Below, in pieces: positions 26,475-36,157 of a stretch of DNA of 64,000 nt. The stretch is from Arcanobacterium bovis (GTDB lineage Bacteria; Actinomycetota; Actinomycetes; Actinomycetales; Actinomycetaceae), in assembly GCF_004331995.1 (NCBI RefSeq), contig NZ_SJDT01000002.1, positions 124,001-188,000 on the forward strand, written 5' to 3'. The notes below the pieces were generated by a model that ran no database searches, had not been told where the DNA came from, and was given only the letters and a program-made list of their open reading frames with translations. The translations under genes and the position numbers were made by a program. Position 1 is the stretch's first letter, and each line of letters begins with the position of its first letter.

Positions 26475-27185
26475 TTAGCCGCGCATGGCACGACGATTTG
26501 CACGCACCTTCGTTGGATCAATTCCCTTTGGAATTGGGAGTGCGGACGGCTTAACAGCGTCGAGGCGCACTGCCAAAGCTGAAATTTCTTGGTTGGTAAT
26601 AGCTTTTGGTAGACGCCGCATCGCTGCCTGTAATTTCTCCAGCGATACTTGACCCTCGTCGTTGCCAACCTTGATGACATGCACCGGAGCACCAGGAGCT
26701 ACTCGTTTGATCCACTGGCGTTCTTCGGAAAGCAGTTTCTGCACGCGGTGGCTTGGGCCTTCGGAGATAAGTACGACGCCGGGGCGTCCGATGGCGCGGA
26801 AGATCATGTCCTGAGTGCGTGGGTTAAAACGCACTGGCTCGCTCGACACAGTCCAACCACGCTTAACCTGATCCAGCACCGCAGCAACGGCACCTGGAAC
26901 GCCGTCGATCTGCATATAGGAGGCTTTTTTCACGAGCTGGGTAAGAATTAAAAGCGCTACGGTGGCACCCAAAAGCACGCCCATAATCGACCACAAAATA
27001 AGTCGATCAGTCAAAATGCCAACCAATACGGACACAGCGATAATGCCAAAAAGTGAGCCGAAAACTGCGTATGGAGTCCAAGAGAAAGTCTTGGCCGAAA
27101 TCTTATAAGCGTCTGCTAGGTATGAATACCAGCGCTTTTTCTTGACTTTCTTAGGCTTTGCTGTGGTGTCTTCGCGTTTGGTCAT
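26475..27185 (-). CDS. DUF4191 domain membrane protein
   Basis: A 236-residue protein of the actinobacterial DUF4191 family (Rv2219-like by neighbourhood). The N-terminus is very basic (KPKKVKKKRW). Two adjacent membrane helices lie at about residues 40-85. A soluble C-terminal domain follows with the conserved PGVVLISEGPSHRVQKLL stretch and a basic tail. The function is unknown. A clear AAGGAAG precedes the ATG. In mycobacteria the family gene lies beside glnA1 and lipA, and the glnA1 adjacency is kept here. Confidence 0.85.
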   Translation of the reverse strand: MTKREDTTAKPKKVKKKRWYSYLADAYKISAKTFSWTPYAVFGSLFGIIAVSVLVGILTDRLILWSIMGVLLGATVALLILTQLVKKASYMQIDGVPGAVAAVLDQVKRGWTVSSEPVRFNPRTQDMIFRAIGRPGVVLISEGPSHRVQKLLSEERQWIKRVAPGAPVHVIKVGNDEGQVSLEKLQAAMRRLPKAITNQEISALAVRLDAVKPSALPIPKGIDPTKVRANRRAMRG

Positions 27186-27264
27186 GGATCTTCCTTCACT
27201 AAAGTTCTTGTGTTCAAATTCTAATTGATTTGAATAATGCCGCCAAATAGAGGGTTCATGCAGA

Positions 27265-28470
27265 TCAGCTGCGGATTTCCGCTCGTGCCGTCAATAGGGT
27301 AACAAAGGTCATGAGAAGTGCCGAACCTGCAGCAACGTAGAATCCATACGGCAGATAGATTTCGAGCAGGGTGCCAGCCAAAGTTGAAGAGAGCGACACT
27401 CCAATCACATTCATCGATCCTAATGCAGTTACTGCAACAGCGCCGCCACCCGGGGGAGCAAGTCTGCCGGCGAGGGTGAAAATCGCCACCGAAGCTGGAC
27501 CAATAGCAAGTCCGTTGACAAACATCAACATGGCGAGATTCCAGTCAGATGTTGCCAAGGAACAGGAGAATGCGCCTAGTGCAATGGCAATTCCAGCAAT
27601 AATGATGCGCTTTTCTTGGGAAATTCTTTCTGGAATGACGACGGCGCCGAGCGCAGTAATCGCCGAACTGAGGCCAAGAGCGGCGTAAATAATGCCGGCC
27701 TTGCCGGGTTGCCCTACCGCATTTGCGTAGCCAGTCACCGAGGTTTGCATGGCTCCAAAGAACATGCCTAGTGTTGCCATTGCGCCGAGTGAAACGGCCA
27801 CGCGTCGCATCACGAAAACCATTTTGGGCGAGTTAGCTATCTCATCAGTGCTCGATGCGCCCACGCTGTACTTCGATAACGCGAATGGTACAACGCAGGT
27901 GACGACGATACACGCGGTGACGATGAGTGGGATAGCGGGATGAATGAGCGCAGCTAGTAGGCCTACTGCAGCTGGCCCTAGTACGAATGACATCTCGTCT
28001 ATCGTAGATTCCCATGATAAAGCAGCAGCTAACTGGGGAGGGGTCTTTGATAACTCATACCAGCGAATGCGGGCAAGTGCGCCGATTGGCGAAGTGGTTA
28101 AGCCGATAAGTGCGCAGAGTAAGGCGAGAACCCATAGGGGTGCGCCGTAAACAGCTGCCGTCACAAATGAAAGCAGTGAGATAACACTTACTGGTGCTAT
28201 GTAGAGCAAAGGACGGCGTTGACCGTATTTATCGGTCAGGCGGCCGATGATTGGATTTCCAATTCCAGTTGCAATGGCTTGTGCTGCGGATACAACCGCC
28301 CCGCTGGCTACTGAACCGGTAGTCACTGTAACAAGAGTTAGCACGCCTATCACGTTCATGGACGTTGGGAGGCGTCCAATGAAAGAGATAAGCAAATACA
28401 AAGCGCTTGTTAGGCGGGGGAGGTCGCGATATCCACCCAGCTTGGAACCAAGATCAATCTTTCGTTTCAC
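27265..28470 (-). CDS. Major facilitator superfamily transporter
   Basis: A 401-residue protein with about twelve hydrophobic segments. The loop after helix 2 reads GRLTDKYGQRRPLLY, the standard MFS motif A. It resembles actinobacterial drug/sugar efflux-type MFS proteins, but the substrate is not identifiable. The start is a GTG preceded by AAGGAC. It stands between the DUF4191 gene and the sucB terminator and is probably transcribed alone. Confidence 0.85.
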   Translation of the reverse strand: MKRKIDLGSKLGGYRDLPRLTSALYLLISFIGRLPTSMNVIGVLTLVTVTTGSVASGAVVSAAQAIATGIGNPIIGRLTDKYGQRRPLLYIAPVSVISLLSFVTAAVYGAPLWVLALLCALIGLTTSPIGALARIRWYELSKTPPQLAAALSWESTIDEMSFVLGPAAVGLLAALIHPAIPLIVTACIVVTCVVPFALSKYSVGASSTDEIANSPKMVFVMRRVAVSLGAMATLGMFFGAMQTSVTGYANAVGQPGKAGIIYAALGLSSAITALGAVVIPERISQEKRIIIAGIAIALGAFSCSLATSDWNLAMLMFVNGLAIGPASVAIFTLAGRLAPPGGGAVAVTALGSMNVIGVSLSSTLAGTLLEIYLPYGFYVAAGSALLMTFVTLLTARAEIRS

Positions 28471-28520
28471 AATGTCCTTATTCTTTTATTCGTCAAACTA
28501 TCTCACCATAGCGAATAAAA

Positions 28521-28562
28521 TGGGCTTGGTGTTGAAAGGAGAACCTTGCAACACCAAGCCCA
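28521..28562 (-). terminator. Terminator after sucB
   Basis: A perfect 14-bp stem, TGGGCTTGGTGTTG (28521-28534) against CAACACCAAGCCCA (28549-28562), located 17 bases beyond the sucB stop codon on the minus strand. The bases after the stem are TTTTATTCG. Confidence 0.85.
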
Positions 28563-28578
28563 TGAGAAACTAGCTAGA

Positions 28579-30327
28579 TCAGAGTCCGATCTCTGCGCCG
28601 AAATCGCCCTCTTCGAGGCGATCCTTCACATCACGCAAGAAGCGCGACGCATCTGCGCCGTCCACAATACGGTGATCGTAAGAGATGGAGAGGTAGCACT
28701 TAGAACGGATTGCAATGACTTCATTGCCGTCCTGATCCTTGACAACGCCAGGCGCCTTGAAGATCGCACCTGTACCCATAATGGCAACGTTGGGCTGGTT
28801 AATAATTGGAGTGTCGAAGATAGCTCCAATTGAGCCGGTGTTGGTGATGGTGAAGGTCGAGCCTGCCATCTCATCGGCGCCAATCTTTCCATCACGAGTA
28901 CGTGCAGCGAGATCGCCCACGGCCTTCGAAATACCAGCAATGTTGAGATCGCCTGCATTCTTAATAACCGGCACAAAGAGTCCCTTTTCGGTATCAACCG
29001 CAATGCCAACGTGCTCAACATTGTGGTAGACGATTTCGCTACCTTCTACTGAGCTATTGATGATTGGGTGAGCCTTGAGAGCTTCTGTTGCTGCCTTAAT
29101 GAAGAACGGCAGGTAGGTGAGCTTGACGCCTTCACGAGCAGTGAAAGCATCCTTTGCCTTTGCACGCAGTGCCACGATGCGAGTCACATCAACTTCCATC
29201 ACCGTGGTGAGCTGTGCTGAGGTTTCGAGCGATTCAACCATGCGCTTGGCAATCGTCTTACGCAAACCACTCATCTTCTGGCGCGTGCCACGCTTGCTGG
29301 ATGCTTGAGCGGCCTTCTGTGCAACCTGAGCCTTGACAGATCCCGTAGCTGCACTTGCAGGAGCGCTGGCTGCTACAGGGGCTGAAGCAACTGGAGCAGC
29401 TTCATTTGCGGCCGCCTTAGCAGCTTCGGCAGCTGCTTCAATATCTTGACGGCGTACGCGTCCACCCACGCCGGTACCCTTGACCGAGTTCAGGTCGACG
29501 CCGAGTTCTTTCGCGAGCTTGCGAACGATCGGCGTGACGTATGCCGATTCGGACGAAACGGTGTCGGCTGGAGCTTCTTGAGCAGCGCTGACTGCTGGAG
29601 GGCTTGCAGGCGATGCCTGCGCTGCTGGCTCAGACTTTGGCTCGGATTTCTCTTCTGAGCTGGATTCGGCTGGGGCCTCAGCAGCTTTTGGAGCTTCTTC
29701 AGCTGGAGCGGAATCCTCAGATTCTCCGCCGATGATCGCCAATACCGTGCCAACTTCAACCGTCTCATCTTCATTCACGATGATCTTGGTAATCACGCCG
29801 GCGGCAGGAGCTGGAACTTCGGTGTCTACCTTATCGGTTGAGACTTCGAGGATCGGCTCGTCTTCTTCAACGGTATCGCCAACTTCTTTCAACCAAGTAG
29901 TGACGGTGCCTTCGGTCACGGATTCGCCGAGTGCCGGCATCTTAACTTCAACGGCGTCTGCGGAGTTGCCCGAGTTGCTTTCTGCCTTTGGAGCTTCCTC
30001 TTCAGCGCCCTTATCGGAGTCTTGCGCGGATTCTTCGCTTGGCTGAGATTCTTCATCAGAGCCCGAATCGTTCGAATCTGCTGCACCAGAACCATCCCCA
30101 ATGTAACCGAGAACGGTACCGACTTCAACGGTCTCATCCTCGTTCACGGTGATCTTCTCGAGCACGCCGGCAGCTGGAGCTGGAACTTCGGTGTCTACCT
30201 TATCGGTTGAGACTTCGAGAATAGGTTCGTCAGCTTCAACGGTATCGCCAACTTCTTTCAGCCAGGTTGTGACTGTACCTTCGGTCACGGATTCGCCCAG
30301 AGCGGGCATCTTAATGGGTTCAGACAT
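28579..30327 (-). CDS. sucB: 2-oxo-acid dehydrogenase E2 (dihydrolipoamide acyltransferase)
   Basis: A 582-residue E2 component. Two lipoyl domains (residues 6-77 and 129-200) have the lipoylated lysine in TDKVD (Lys43 and Lys166). Acidic and Ala/Pro/Ser linkers separate them; an E3/E1-binding domain lies at about 262-300 ([23 protein letters not shown]) and the catalytic domain at about 350-582, with the active-site [15 protein letters not shown]2 swings acyl groups between E1 and E3 and forms the complex core. In actinobacteria the protein so named often serves the pyruvate and the 2-oxoglutarate complexes. lpdA lies directly upstream in the same operon. Confidence 0.94.
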   Translation of the reverse strand: MSEPIKMPALGESVTEGTVTTWLKEVGDTVEADEPILEVSTDKVDTEVPAPAAGVLEKITVNEDETVEVGTVLGYIGDGSGAADSNDSGSDEESQPSEESAQDSDKGAEEEAPKAESNSGNSADAVEVKMPALGESVTEGTVTTWLKEVGDTVEEDEPILEVSTDKVDTEVPAPAAGVITKIIVNEDETVEVGTVLAIIGGESEDSAPAEEAPKAAEAPAESSSEEKSEPKSEPAAQASPASPPAVSAAQEAPADTVSSESAYVTPIVRKLAKELGVDLNSVKGTGVGGRVRRQDIEAAAEAAKAAANEAAPVASAPVAASAPASAATGSVKAQVAQKAAQASSKRGTRQKMSGLRKTIAKRMVESLETSAQLTTVMEVDVTRIVALRAKAKDAFTAREGVKLTYLPFFIKAATEALKAHPIINSSVEGSEIVYHNVEHVGIAVDTEKGLFVPVIKNAGDLNIAGISKAVGDLAARTRDGKIGADEMAGSTFTITNTGSIGAIFDTPIINQPNVAIMGTGAIFKAPGVVKDQDGNEVIAIRSKCYLSISYDHRIVDGADASRFLRDVKDRLEEGDFGAEIGL

Positions 30328-30355
30328 GATACTGATTTCTCCCTAATTTCTATTC

Positions 30356-31732
30356 TCAGTTGTGGGTGTGAAGTGGCTTGCCGGCAAGAGCCAGAATAGC
30401 TTCGCCAACCGATTCGTTCTGGGTTGGGTGGGCGTGGATCATGCCTTCGAAGTCCTCAGGGAACGCTTCCCACGTTACCATGAGCTGGCCTTCTCCGACC
30501 TGTTCACCCATGCGTGCACCAATGGCGCTGAAACCGACGATCGGGCCGTCCTTTTCCCTAATGAGCTTGACGAAACCGGAGGTTTTGAGCATCTGCGACT
30601 TTCCGTTGCCGGCCAAGTTAAACTCAACAGTTTCGACGTTCTCTTTGCCGTATTTCTCTTCGGCTTTCTTCTGGGAAAGTCCAACAGAGGCAATTTCAGG
30701 GTTGCAGAAGGTTACCTTCGGGATGTTGTTTTCGTCGATTACCTTTGGATTGAGTCCCGCAATCTCCTCAGCGACGAAAATACCTTGCAAGAATCCACGG
30801 TGTGCGAGCTGTACGCCCGGTACGATGTCGCCAACTGCGTAGATATTTCCGACGCCGGTGTGCAGGCGCTCGTTTGTGATCACGAAACCGCGATCGAGAG
30901 TAATACCTTGTTCTTCGTATCCAAGGTTTGCCGTGGATGGACCGCGGCCAATGGCGATCAGCAAGTATTCGGCGTCGTACTGCTTTCCATCTTGGGTAAA
31001 GACGTGTACGCCGTTCTCGTCCTCCTCAACCCGATCAAACATCGTCTTGGTCTTGAAAGCGATCTTGCGCTTGCGGAATGCGCGCTCAAGGTGCTTGGAG
31101 ATAGCTTCGTCTTCATTAGGTACGAGGTGATCAAGACCTTCAATAATGGTCACGTCGGCGCCGTAGGATGCCCACACAGATGCGAACTCCACGCCAATCA
31201 CGCCGCCGCCGAGCACGATCACAGAATTTGGAACTGTTGTCATTTCAAGTGCTTGTTCCGAAGTGATCACGCGGTTTGTAATCTTCTGGCCGATGGTCTT
31301 TGAGTAGGAACCCGAAGCCAAAATAATGTTTTTTCCTTTGAGGAGCTGTCCGTTTACTTCTACCGTGTCTTGAGATACGAGGCGTCCCCAGCCGTTGATT
31401 GTTTCAATGCCACGTGAGCCAATGAGTCCTGTGAGTCCCTTGTATAGGCCTTCAATTACTCCGGCTTTGTAGCTGTTGAGTGCTTCCATGTCGATGCCGT
31501 CGAATGAACCTTTGACACCGATGCTTGCACCTTCGCGCATCTCATCGGCCACCTCAGCTGCGTGCAACAGCGCTTTAGTTGGGATACATCCACGGTGGAG
31601 ACAGGTGCCACCCACCTTGTCACCCTCAACTAGAGCGACGCTCAAACCAAGCTGCCCTGCGCGCATTGCTGCCGCATAGCCGCCCGACCCGGCGCCGAGG
31701 ATCACTACATCGTATTCTTTCGTGTCTGCCAC
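30356..31732 (-). CDS. lpdA: Dihydrolipoyl dehydrogenase (E3)
   Basis: A 458-residue flavoprotein disulphide reductase. The FAD motif GAGSGGYAAAMRAGQLG lies at the N-terminus, the redox-active disulphide is in GGTCLHRGCIPTKALLH, the NAD-binding GGGVIGVEFASVWASYG follows, and the C-terminal His-Glu pair is in HAHPTQNESVGEAIL. It reoxidises dihydrolipoamide on E2. The GTG at 31732 is preferred (GGGAGAGGTAC upstream; MADTKEYDVV), although the frame opens 99 bases earlier. It is the first gene of the lpdA-sucB operon, with a 28-base gap to sucB. Confidence 0.95.
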   Translation of the reverse strand: MADTKEYDVVILGAGSGGYAAAMRAGQLGLSVALVEGDKVGGTCLHRGCIPTKALLHAAEVADEMREGASIGVKGSFDGIDMEALNSYKAGVIEGLYKGLTGLIGSRGIETINGWGRLVSQDTVEVNGQLLKGKNIILASGSYSKTIGQKITNRVITSEQALEMTTVPNSVIVLGGGVIGVEFASVWASYGADVTIIEGLDHLVPNEDEAISKHLERAFRKRKIAFKTKTMFDRVEEDENGVHVFTQDGKQYDAEYLLIAIGRGPSTANLGYEEQGITLDRGFVITNERLHTGVGNIYAVGDIVPGVQLAHRGFLQGIFVAEEIAGLNPKVIDENNIPKVTFCNPEIASVGLSQKKAEEKYGKENVETVEFNLAGNGKSQMLKTSGFVKLIREKDGPIVGFSAIGARMGEQVGEGQLMVTWEAFPEDFEGMIHAHPTQNESVGEAILALAGKPLHTHN

Positions 31733-31960
31733 GTACCTCTCCCTCGAGTATCGGATCCGCGATTGGATCAACAAGTACCTTCGTCCTAATTCAACCACTT
31801 TTAGAAGGATTTTTCGCCCTAAATCACCCACCAGAAAGGTAAGAAAGCTAACTACTTTTCGAATTTCCTGTATTTAGAAGAAAATCGGAATGTGATTTAT
31901 CGCATTTCTATGTCTAAAATGAACGCACGTATATAGCCCGAGCAGTGAAAAGGAATTGAT

Positions 31961-32305
31961 ATGGGCCTGTTTTCTCGTTGGACGCGGTCCAAATTGGATG
32001 TGGTTGATCTTGGTGCCTCTCCAACTCGATCCCAAATTCACAGTGCTCAAGAGTACTTTGCCGATTTTGTAGCTACCAGAAGTTCTGTAGAAGCCTATTT
32101 TGAGGAAGCAACGCCGCGCGAAAGTGCTGCGTTAGTTTTAGTGGCAGCGGACGGCGAATGGACGCGGCGAAAAGTGACCGACGCGGCATCGGCTCGAAAG
32201 ATTGCGCAAAAACTGGAAATTCCGCTGTTTGACGTGGCCGAACGTGGCTATCCGCCCCAGATGCGCGAATGGAATAAGAAAAATCCGGGCTCGACCCGTC
32301 GCTAA
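31961..32305 (+). CDS. Small conserved actinobacterial protein
   Basis: A 114-residue soluble protein with no motif I can assign. Homologues in Actinomycetaceae are sometimes called oxidoreductase without evidence, as far as I recall. It begins MGLFSRW and ends in a basic tail (WNKKNPGSTRR); the middle has a mixed helix/strand pattern (AALVLVAADGEWTRRKV). A good AAGGAATTGAT precedes the ATG. It is a single gene, divergent from lpdA and convergent with pepA. Confidence 0.7.
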   Translation: MGLFSRWTRSKLDVVDLGASPTRSQIHSAQEYFADFVATRSSVEAYFEEATPRESAALVLVAADGEWTRRKVTDAASARKIAQKLEIPLFDVAERGYPPQMREWNKKNPGSTRR

Positions 32306-32391
32306 AGCGAATAGCTAAAGCAAATAGATCGTCCCGGACTTTTCTGTGAAGCTTAACCACTTAACATGGTGCTAACTCACGCTACCATTTC

Positions 32392-32450
32392 CCTCAGATT
32401 GTTGTGAACGTCTGAGGAAAACGGCACGCTTGCAGCACACTGGGTGTGCC
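32392..32450 (-). terminator. Terminator hairpins after pepA
   Basis: Reading leftwards from the pepA stop, the stem GGCACAC/GCGTGCC (32450-32423, with an inner GCACAC-CCA-GTGTGC alternative) is followed by GTTTTCC, then a second stem CCTCAGA/TCTGAGG (32417-32392). The first has the T-run expected of an intrinsic terminator; the second may serve the opposite strand. Confidence 0.55.
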
Positions 32451-32472
32451 GATGCATTTTCTGGTTGAACGT

Positions 32473-33933
32473 TCAGTTCTCGAGAGCCTTTTCTTCGAGG
32501 TAGTGCACGAGCGTGCGCATCATAGTGCCCGTAGCACCCTTGGGGGTGTAGCCGTAGGCGCCCTCCCGGTTGAACGATGGACCAGCAATATCGATATGAG
32601 CCCAAGGAATATCGCCCACGAATCGCTGCAAGAAGAGTCCTGCTGTAAGCATGCCTCCGTAACGCGAGCCGGTGTTCTTCATATCGGCGATATCGGACTT
32701 CAGGCTCGACTTAAGATGCTCTGGAAGTGGCATTCCCCAAGCGAGCTCGCCAGCATTTTGTGCCGCTGAGAGCACTTCTTCGCGAGTCTCATCAGTACCC
32801 ATGATTCCCGTGTAGCGTTCACCCAGGGCTACCATCTGTGCACCGGTCAAGGTGGCAACGTCAATGACCGCATCTGGCTCCTCATCGGTTGCCATGATGA
32901 GGCCGTCTGCCAGAACGAGACGTCCTTCGGCGTCGGTATTGTTGATTTCAACCGAAACGCCATTGCGATAGACGATGACGTCGTCTGGGCGCGTTGCCTT
33001 TCCTGAAATCATATTCTCAGCCAGGCACATCCAGCCCACGACTTTCGTTGGGAGCTTGAGGCGGGCGGCGGTAATGACGGCGTGCAAGATAGTTGCGGCG
33101 CCGCCCATGTCCGTTTTCATTTCCGTAATAGCTGACGACGGCTTCAAGGAATAACCGCCGGTGTCGAACATGATGCCTTTGCCAACGAGTGCAGTGAATC
33201 CGTTTGCCTCACTGGGATTCCATTCGATGCGGACCAGCTTTGGTTCGTTGGCAGAGCCTTGTCCCACTGCGATGAGGCCAGCGAGTTTTTCCTTGTGGAG
33301 CTGTGCCAAGTCATATACATGCACGCTACAACCCGCAGCCTGAGCTTCGGTGAGTGCGTACTGGGCAAATGATTCCGTGTTGAGGTCATTAGCTGGTGTA
33401 TTGACCAAATCGCGCACCGAATTGACGTTTTGGGCAATGATGCTCGAACGCTCAATAATGCTTTCTACATCAGAGAGGGTGGAGTGAATATTGATCGTGC
33501 TAACAGGCTTATCGGCATCTGAACGATAACGGGTGAAATCGTATGCGCCGAGCAATGCTCCTTCGGAAATTGCTTCAAGTTCGGCATTGGTTGAATGGGG
33601 AAGCGCTACGGTCACTTCTTCAAGACCTGCAGCTGCACGTATACCTACGCCGGCAATCTGGCGAAGCTCGTCAAGGTCAGGCTCAGTTCCTAGCCCCACC
33701 GCAAATACCAAGAGATCCTGATATGAGGGAGCCGTTAGTGTGGTCACTGCTGCCGTTTTATCGCTGGCACGCAGAGTTTTTAGCGCGCTTTCGCACTCAG
33801 CCACAAACTCCGGCGCGGTTATCGACGACGCAAGTTTGACGGCGGCGTCGTTCTTGGAAAAACCGATGATAACGCCTGAGGCCATTGCCGCTGCGTCAAT
33901 TTCTGATTCTTTGAAAAGCTTAATGTTAGTCAT
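32473..33933 (-). CDS. pepA: Leucyl aminopeptidase (M17)
   Basis: A 486-residue M17 aminopeptidase. The metal and catalytic motifs are intact: VGKGIMFDTGGYSLKP (Lys and Asp ligands), MKTDMGGAA and NTDAEGRLVLADGL. The N-terminal macro-like domain covers about the first 170 residues. It releases N-terminal amino acids, for peptide turnover, with two divalent metals in a hexamer. AAGGAATATAA precedes the ATG. In mycobacteria pepB (Rv2213) has the same neighbourhood near the E2 gene. Confidence 0.95.
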   Translation of the reverse strand: MTNIKLFKESEIDAAAMASGVIIGFSKNDAAVKLASSITAPEFVAECESALKTLRASDKTAAVTTLTAPSYQDLLVFAVGLGTEPDLDELRQIAGVGIRAAAGLEEVTVALPHSTNAELEAISEGALLGAYDFTRYRSDADKPVSTINIHSTLSDVESIIERSSIIAQNVNSVRDLVNTPANDLNTESFAQYALTEAQAAGCSVHVYDLAQLHKEKLAGLIAVGQGSANEPKLVRIEWNPSEANGFTALVGKGIMFDTGGYSLKPSSAITEMKTDMGGAATILHAVITAARLKLPTKVVGWMCLAENMISGKATRPDDVIVYRNGVSVEINNTDAEGRLVLADGLIMATDEEPDAVIDVATLTGAQMVALGERYTGIMGTDETREEVLSAAQNAGELAWGMPLPEHLKSSLKSDIADMKNTGSRYGGMLTAGLFLQRFVGDIPWAHIDIAGPSFNREGAYGYTPKGATGTMMRTLVHYLEEKALEN

Positions 33934-34018
33934 TTATATTCCTTTGATGAAGAGCACAAACATCCTAAGAGCTCAGTGAGCGTGCATGAAGTGGATTGAG
34001 TGCGAGAGCGAGTTGTGG

Positions 34019-34696
34019 CTAAGCTTTGGTAGCTTTCTTGGCTTCCTTGAGATCTTCTTTGCTTGATCCTGGTGGGAATTCACCACGTTTCACCTGGGCA
34101 GCGGGCAGGCGCCAGCGTCGGATGTAGAACGCACGGCCGAGCATTTGCATAGTGAAACCGCGCGGAATCTGGTCGAATCCATAGCGGTGACCTGCGAGAA
34201 GCTTCGCGCGGCGCACAATAATTACCGCGTGGATCAACATTGCGAAGAACACCACGTAAAGCGCGATGGCAACGAAATTGACAATCTGAGGAAAGCGCAT
34301 TTGCACAACCATCAACGGGATTAGCGCGATAGCGATTGGCATGAACCATCCAGAAATGGGCCCAGATGCATCTACGTAATCACGTGCCCATTTGCGGAGC
34401 TTTCCACGATGTTGAGCAGGCATATTTGCTTCGTCTCCGGTACGCATAGCCTGCTGTTGCTTGTAGTAAAGTTCATTCGAACGTCGGCGGTTCTCGGCGC
34501 GCTGCGCTTTCTTAGCTTCCCGTGAGAGCTTGGTGCGGTCAGCGACGATGGGGCGGCGATTTGCTGCCTCAACCTCTTTACGCTTGGGCGTTGGCGTGCC
34601 CTTCTTAGGAGTGTAGCCCTTAGGCATTACTTCACGGTCGGTGTCCGACTGGAAAGTTTTGTCGTTTGCCGAAGTTTCTTTTTTCGAACCAAACAC
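34019..34696 (-). CDS. DUF3043 domain membrane protein
   Basis: A 225-residue protein of the actinobacterial DUF3043 family (Rv2206-like). A strongly basic N-terminal half (GYTPKKGTPTPKRKEVEAANR, PIVADRTKLSREAKKAQR) precedes two membrane helices at about residues 115-165 and a basic tail. The function is unknown. The start is the GTG at 34696 with AAGGACG upstream. Its location beside the peptidase, glycerate-kinase-like and erpA genes matches the mycobacterial Rv2204c-Rv2206 cluster. Confidence 0.85.
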   Translation of the reverse strand: MFGSKKETSANDKTFQSDTDREVMPKGYTPKKGTPTPKRKEVEAANRRPIVADRTKLSREAKKAQRAENRRRSNELYYKQQQAMRTGDEANMPAQHRGKLRKWARDYVDASGPISGWFMPIAIALIPLMVVQMRFPQIVNFVAIALYVVFFAMLIHAVIIVRRAKLLAGHRYGFDQIPRGFTMQMLGRAFYIRRWRLPAAQVKRGEFPPGSSKEDLKEAKKATKA

Positions 34697-34798
34697 GTGT
34701 AATCGTCCTTGTCATGCAGAGATATTTTCAACCTGTCCAAGTCTATCTGAAAATTGCGCTACTTTATGCACGCACATTGCTTTCAGAGCGATGGGCGA

Positions 34799-34804
34799 TA
34801 GGAT
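34799..34804 (+). promoter_or_regulatory. -10 box of leaderless promoter for the M20 peptidase gene
   Basis: TAGGAT lies exactly 6 nt before the ATG at 34811, with TTGCTT (34777-34782) as a possible -35 at a 16-base spacing. Confidence 0.5.
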
Positions 34805-34810
34805 TGGAGT

Positions 34811-36154
34811 ATGAATACTGAATCAATTGTTTCGCGTGTGAACACTATTTTCGATAAAACCAAGGCTGATTTGATTGATCTGGTGGCGATTCCATCGGTT
34901 TCTGCCGCTTCTTTCGATCAGGCTGAACTAGATCGCTCCGCTGAGTGGATTGCCGGTAAAGCACGAGCTTTGGGGCTTGATACGCAAGTAATTAAAATCG
35001 AGACAGAGAGCGGATTAGTGGGGCGTCCTGCGATTTTGGCAACTCGCCCCGCTGAGCCAGGCAAGCCGACCGTCTTGCTCTACGCTCATCACGACGTACA
35101 GCCACCAGGAAAGAGCGAGCTGTGGGATTCAGAGCCATTCCTTGCACAAGAGCGCGATGGACGTCTCTATGGGCGCGGAGCTGCGGACGACAAAGCTGGT
35201 GTATTGCTCCATCTAGCTGCCATCGAAGCGGCTGATCCTGGCGTTGGAATCACACTGTTCATTGAAGGTGAAGAGGAAGTAGGTTCGCCAACCTTCGTAG
35301 ATTTCCTCAATACCTATAAAGATACGCTGAAATCAGATGTCATTGTGGTGGCTGATTCAAACAACTGGAAAGTAGGCGTGCCATCGCTGACCACATCCTT
35401 GCGTGGAGTGTGCCAGCTCGATGTGAACATTTCTGTATTGGATCACGCGCTACATTCGGGAATGTATTCTGGCCCGACGCTTGATGCCGTAACGATTGCT
35501 GCACGTTTGATCTCGACCTTGCATAACGACGCCGGTGAAGTCGTGGTGGAAGGTCTTGAGCAGCGCGATGATACCTCAGTTGATTACCCAGAGGCTGATC
35601 TGCGTAAAGATATGGGGTTGCTCGACGGTATTGAGCTAGCTGGCACGGGTTCACTCACCTCGCGTCTGTGGACTAAACCGACCATCACGGTGATCGGCAT
35701 GGACGTGACGCCAACTGATATTGCTTCGAATACCTTGATTCCTGCCGTGAAAATGACTTTGTCGATGCGCGTTGCACCTGGGCAAGATTCGCGTGAAGCG
35801 GCTGAGGCTCTCGAGAAGCACTTGTTGAGCCACGTTCCGTTTAATGCACATATTAATGTGCAATTGAACGAAGCAGGCCCTTCATTCCAAGCTAAAACTG
35901 CTTCTGCCGCCACTGATTTGGCGAAGTGGGCACTGCGCACCGCTTGGGATGTTGAACCGGTGGATATCGGCGTCGGCGGATCAATCCCGTTCATTTCCGA
36001 CTTGGCTGAAGTGTTCCCAGACGCAGAGATTCTGGTTACCGGCGTTGAAGATCCTGATACGCGTGCTCATTCTGAGAACGAATCACTTCACCTCGATGAT
36101 TGGAAGAAAGCGATTATTGCTGAATCGCTTATGCTCTCGCGTTTAGGTGAGTAA
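34811..36154 (+). CDS. M20 family dipeptidase
   Basis: A 447-residue zinc peptidase of family M20. Ligand segments are YAHHDVQPPG (His), YGRGAADDKAGV (Asp bridging), IEGEEEVGSP (catalytic Glu plus ligand), and HSENESLHLDDW near the C-terminus; the small dimerisation domain lies in between. It probably hydrolyses dipeptides in the cytoplasm. The gene appears leaderless. The next gene starts 3 bases after its stop codon. Confidence 0.93.
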   Translation: MNTESIVSRVNTIFDKTKADLIDLVAIPSVSAASFDQAELDRSAEWIAGKARALGLDTQVIKIETESGLVGRPAILATRPAEPGKPTVLLYAHHDVQPPGKSELWDSEPFLAQERDGRLYGRGAADDKAGVLLHLAAIEAADPGVGITLFIEGEEEVGSPTFVDFLNTYKDTLKSDVIVVADSNNWKVGVPSLTTSLRGVCQLDVNISVLDHALHSGMYSGPTLDAVTIAARLISTLHNDAGEVVVEGLEQRDDTSVDYPEADLRKDMGLLDGIELAGTGSLTSRLWTKPTITVIGMDVTPTDIASNTLIPAVKMTLSMRVAPGQDSREAAEALEKHLLSHVPFNAHINVQLNEAGPSFQAKTASAATDLAKWALRTAWDVEPVDIGVGGSIPFISDLAEVFPDAEILVTGVEDPDTRAHSENESLHLDDWKKAIIAESLMLSRLGE

Positions 36155-36157
36155 TTT

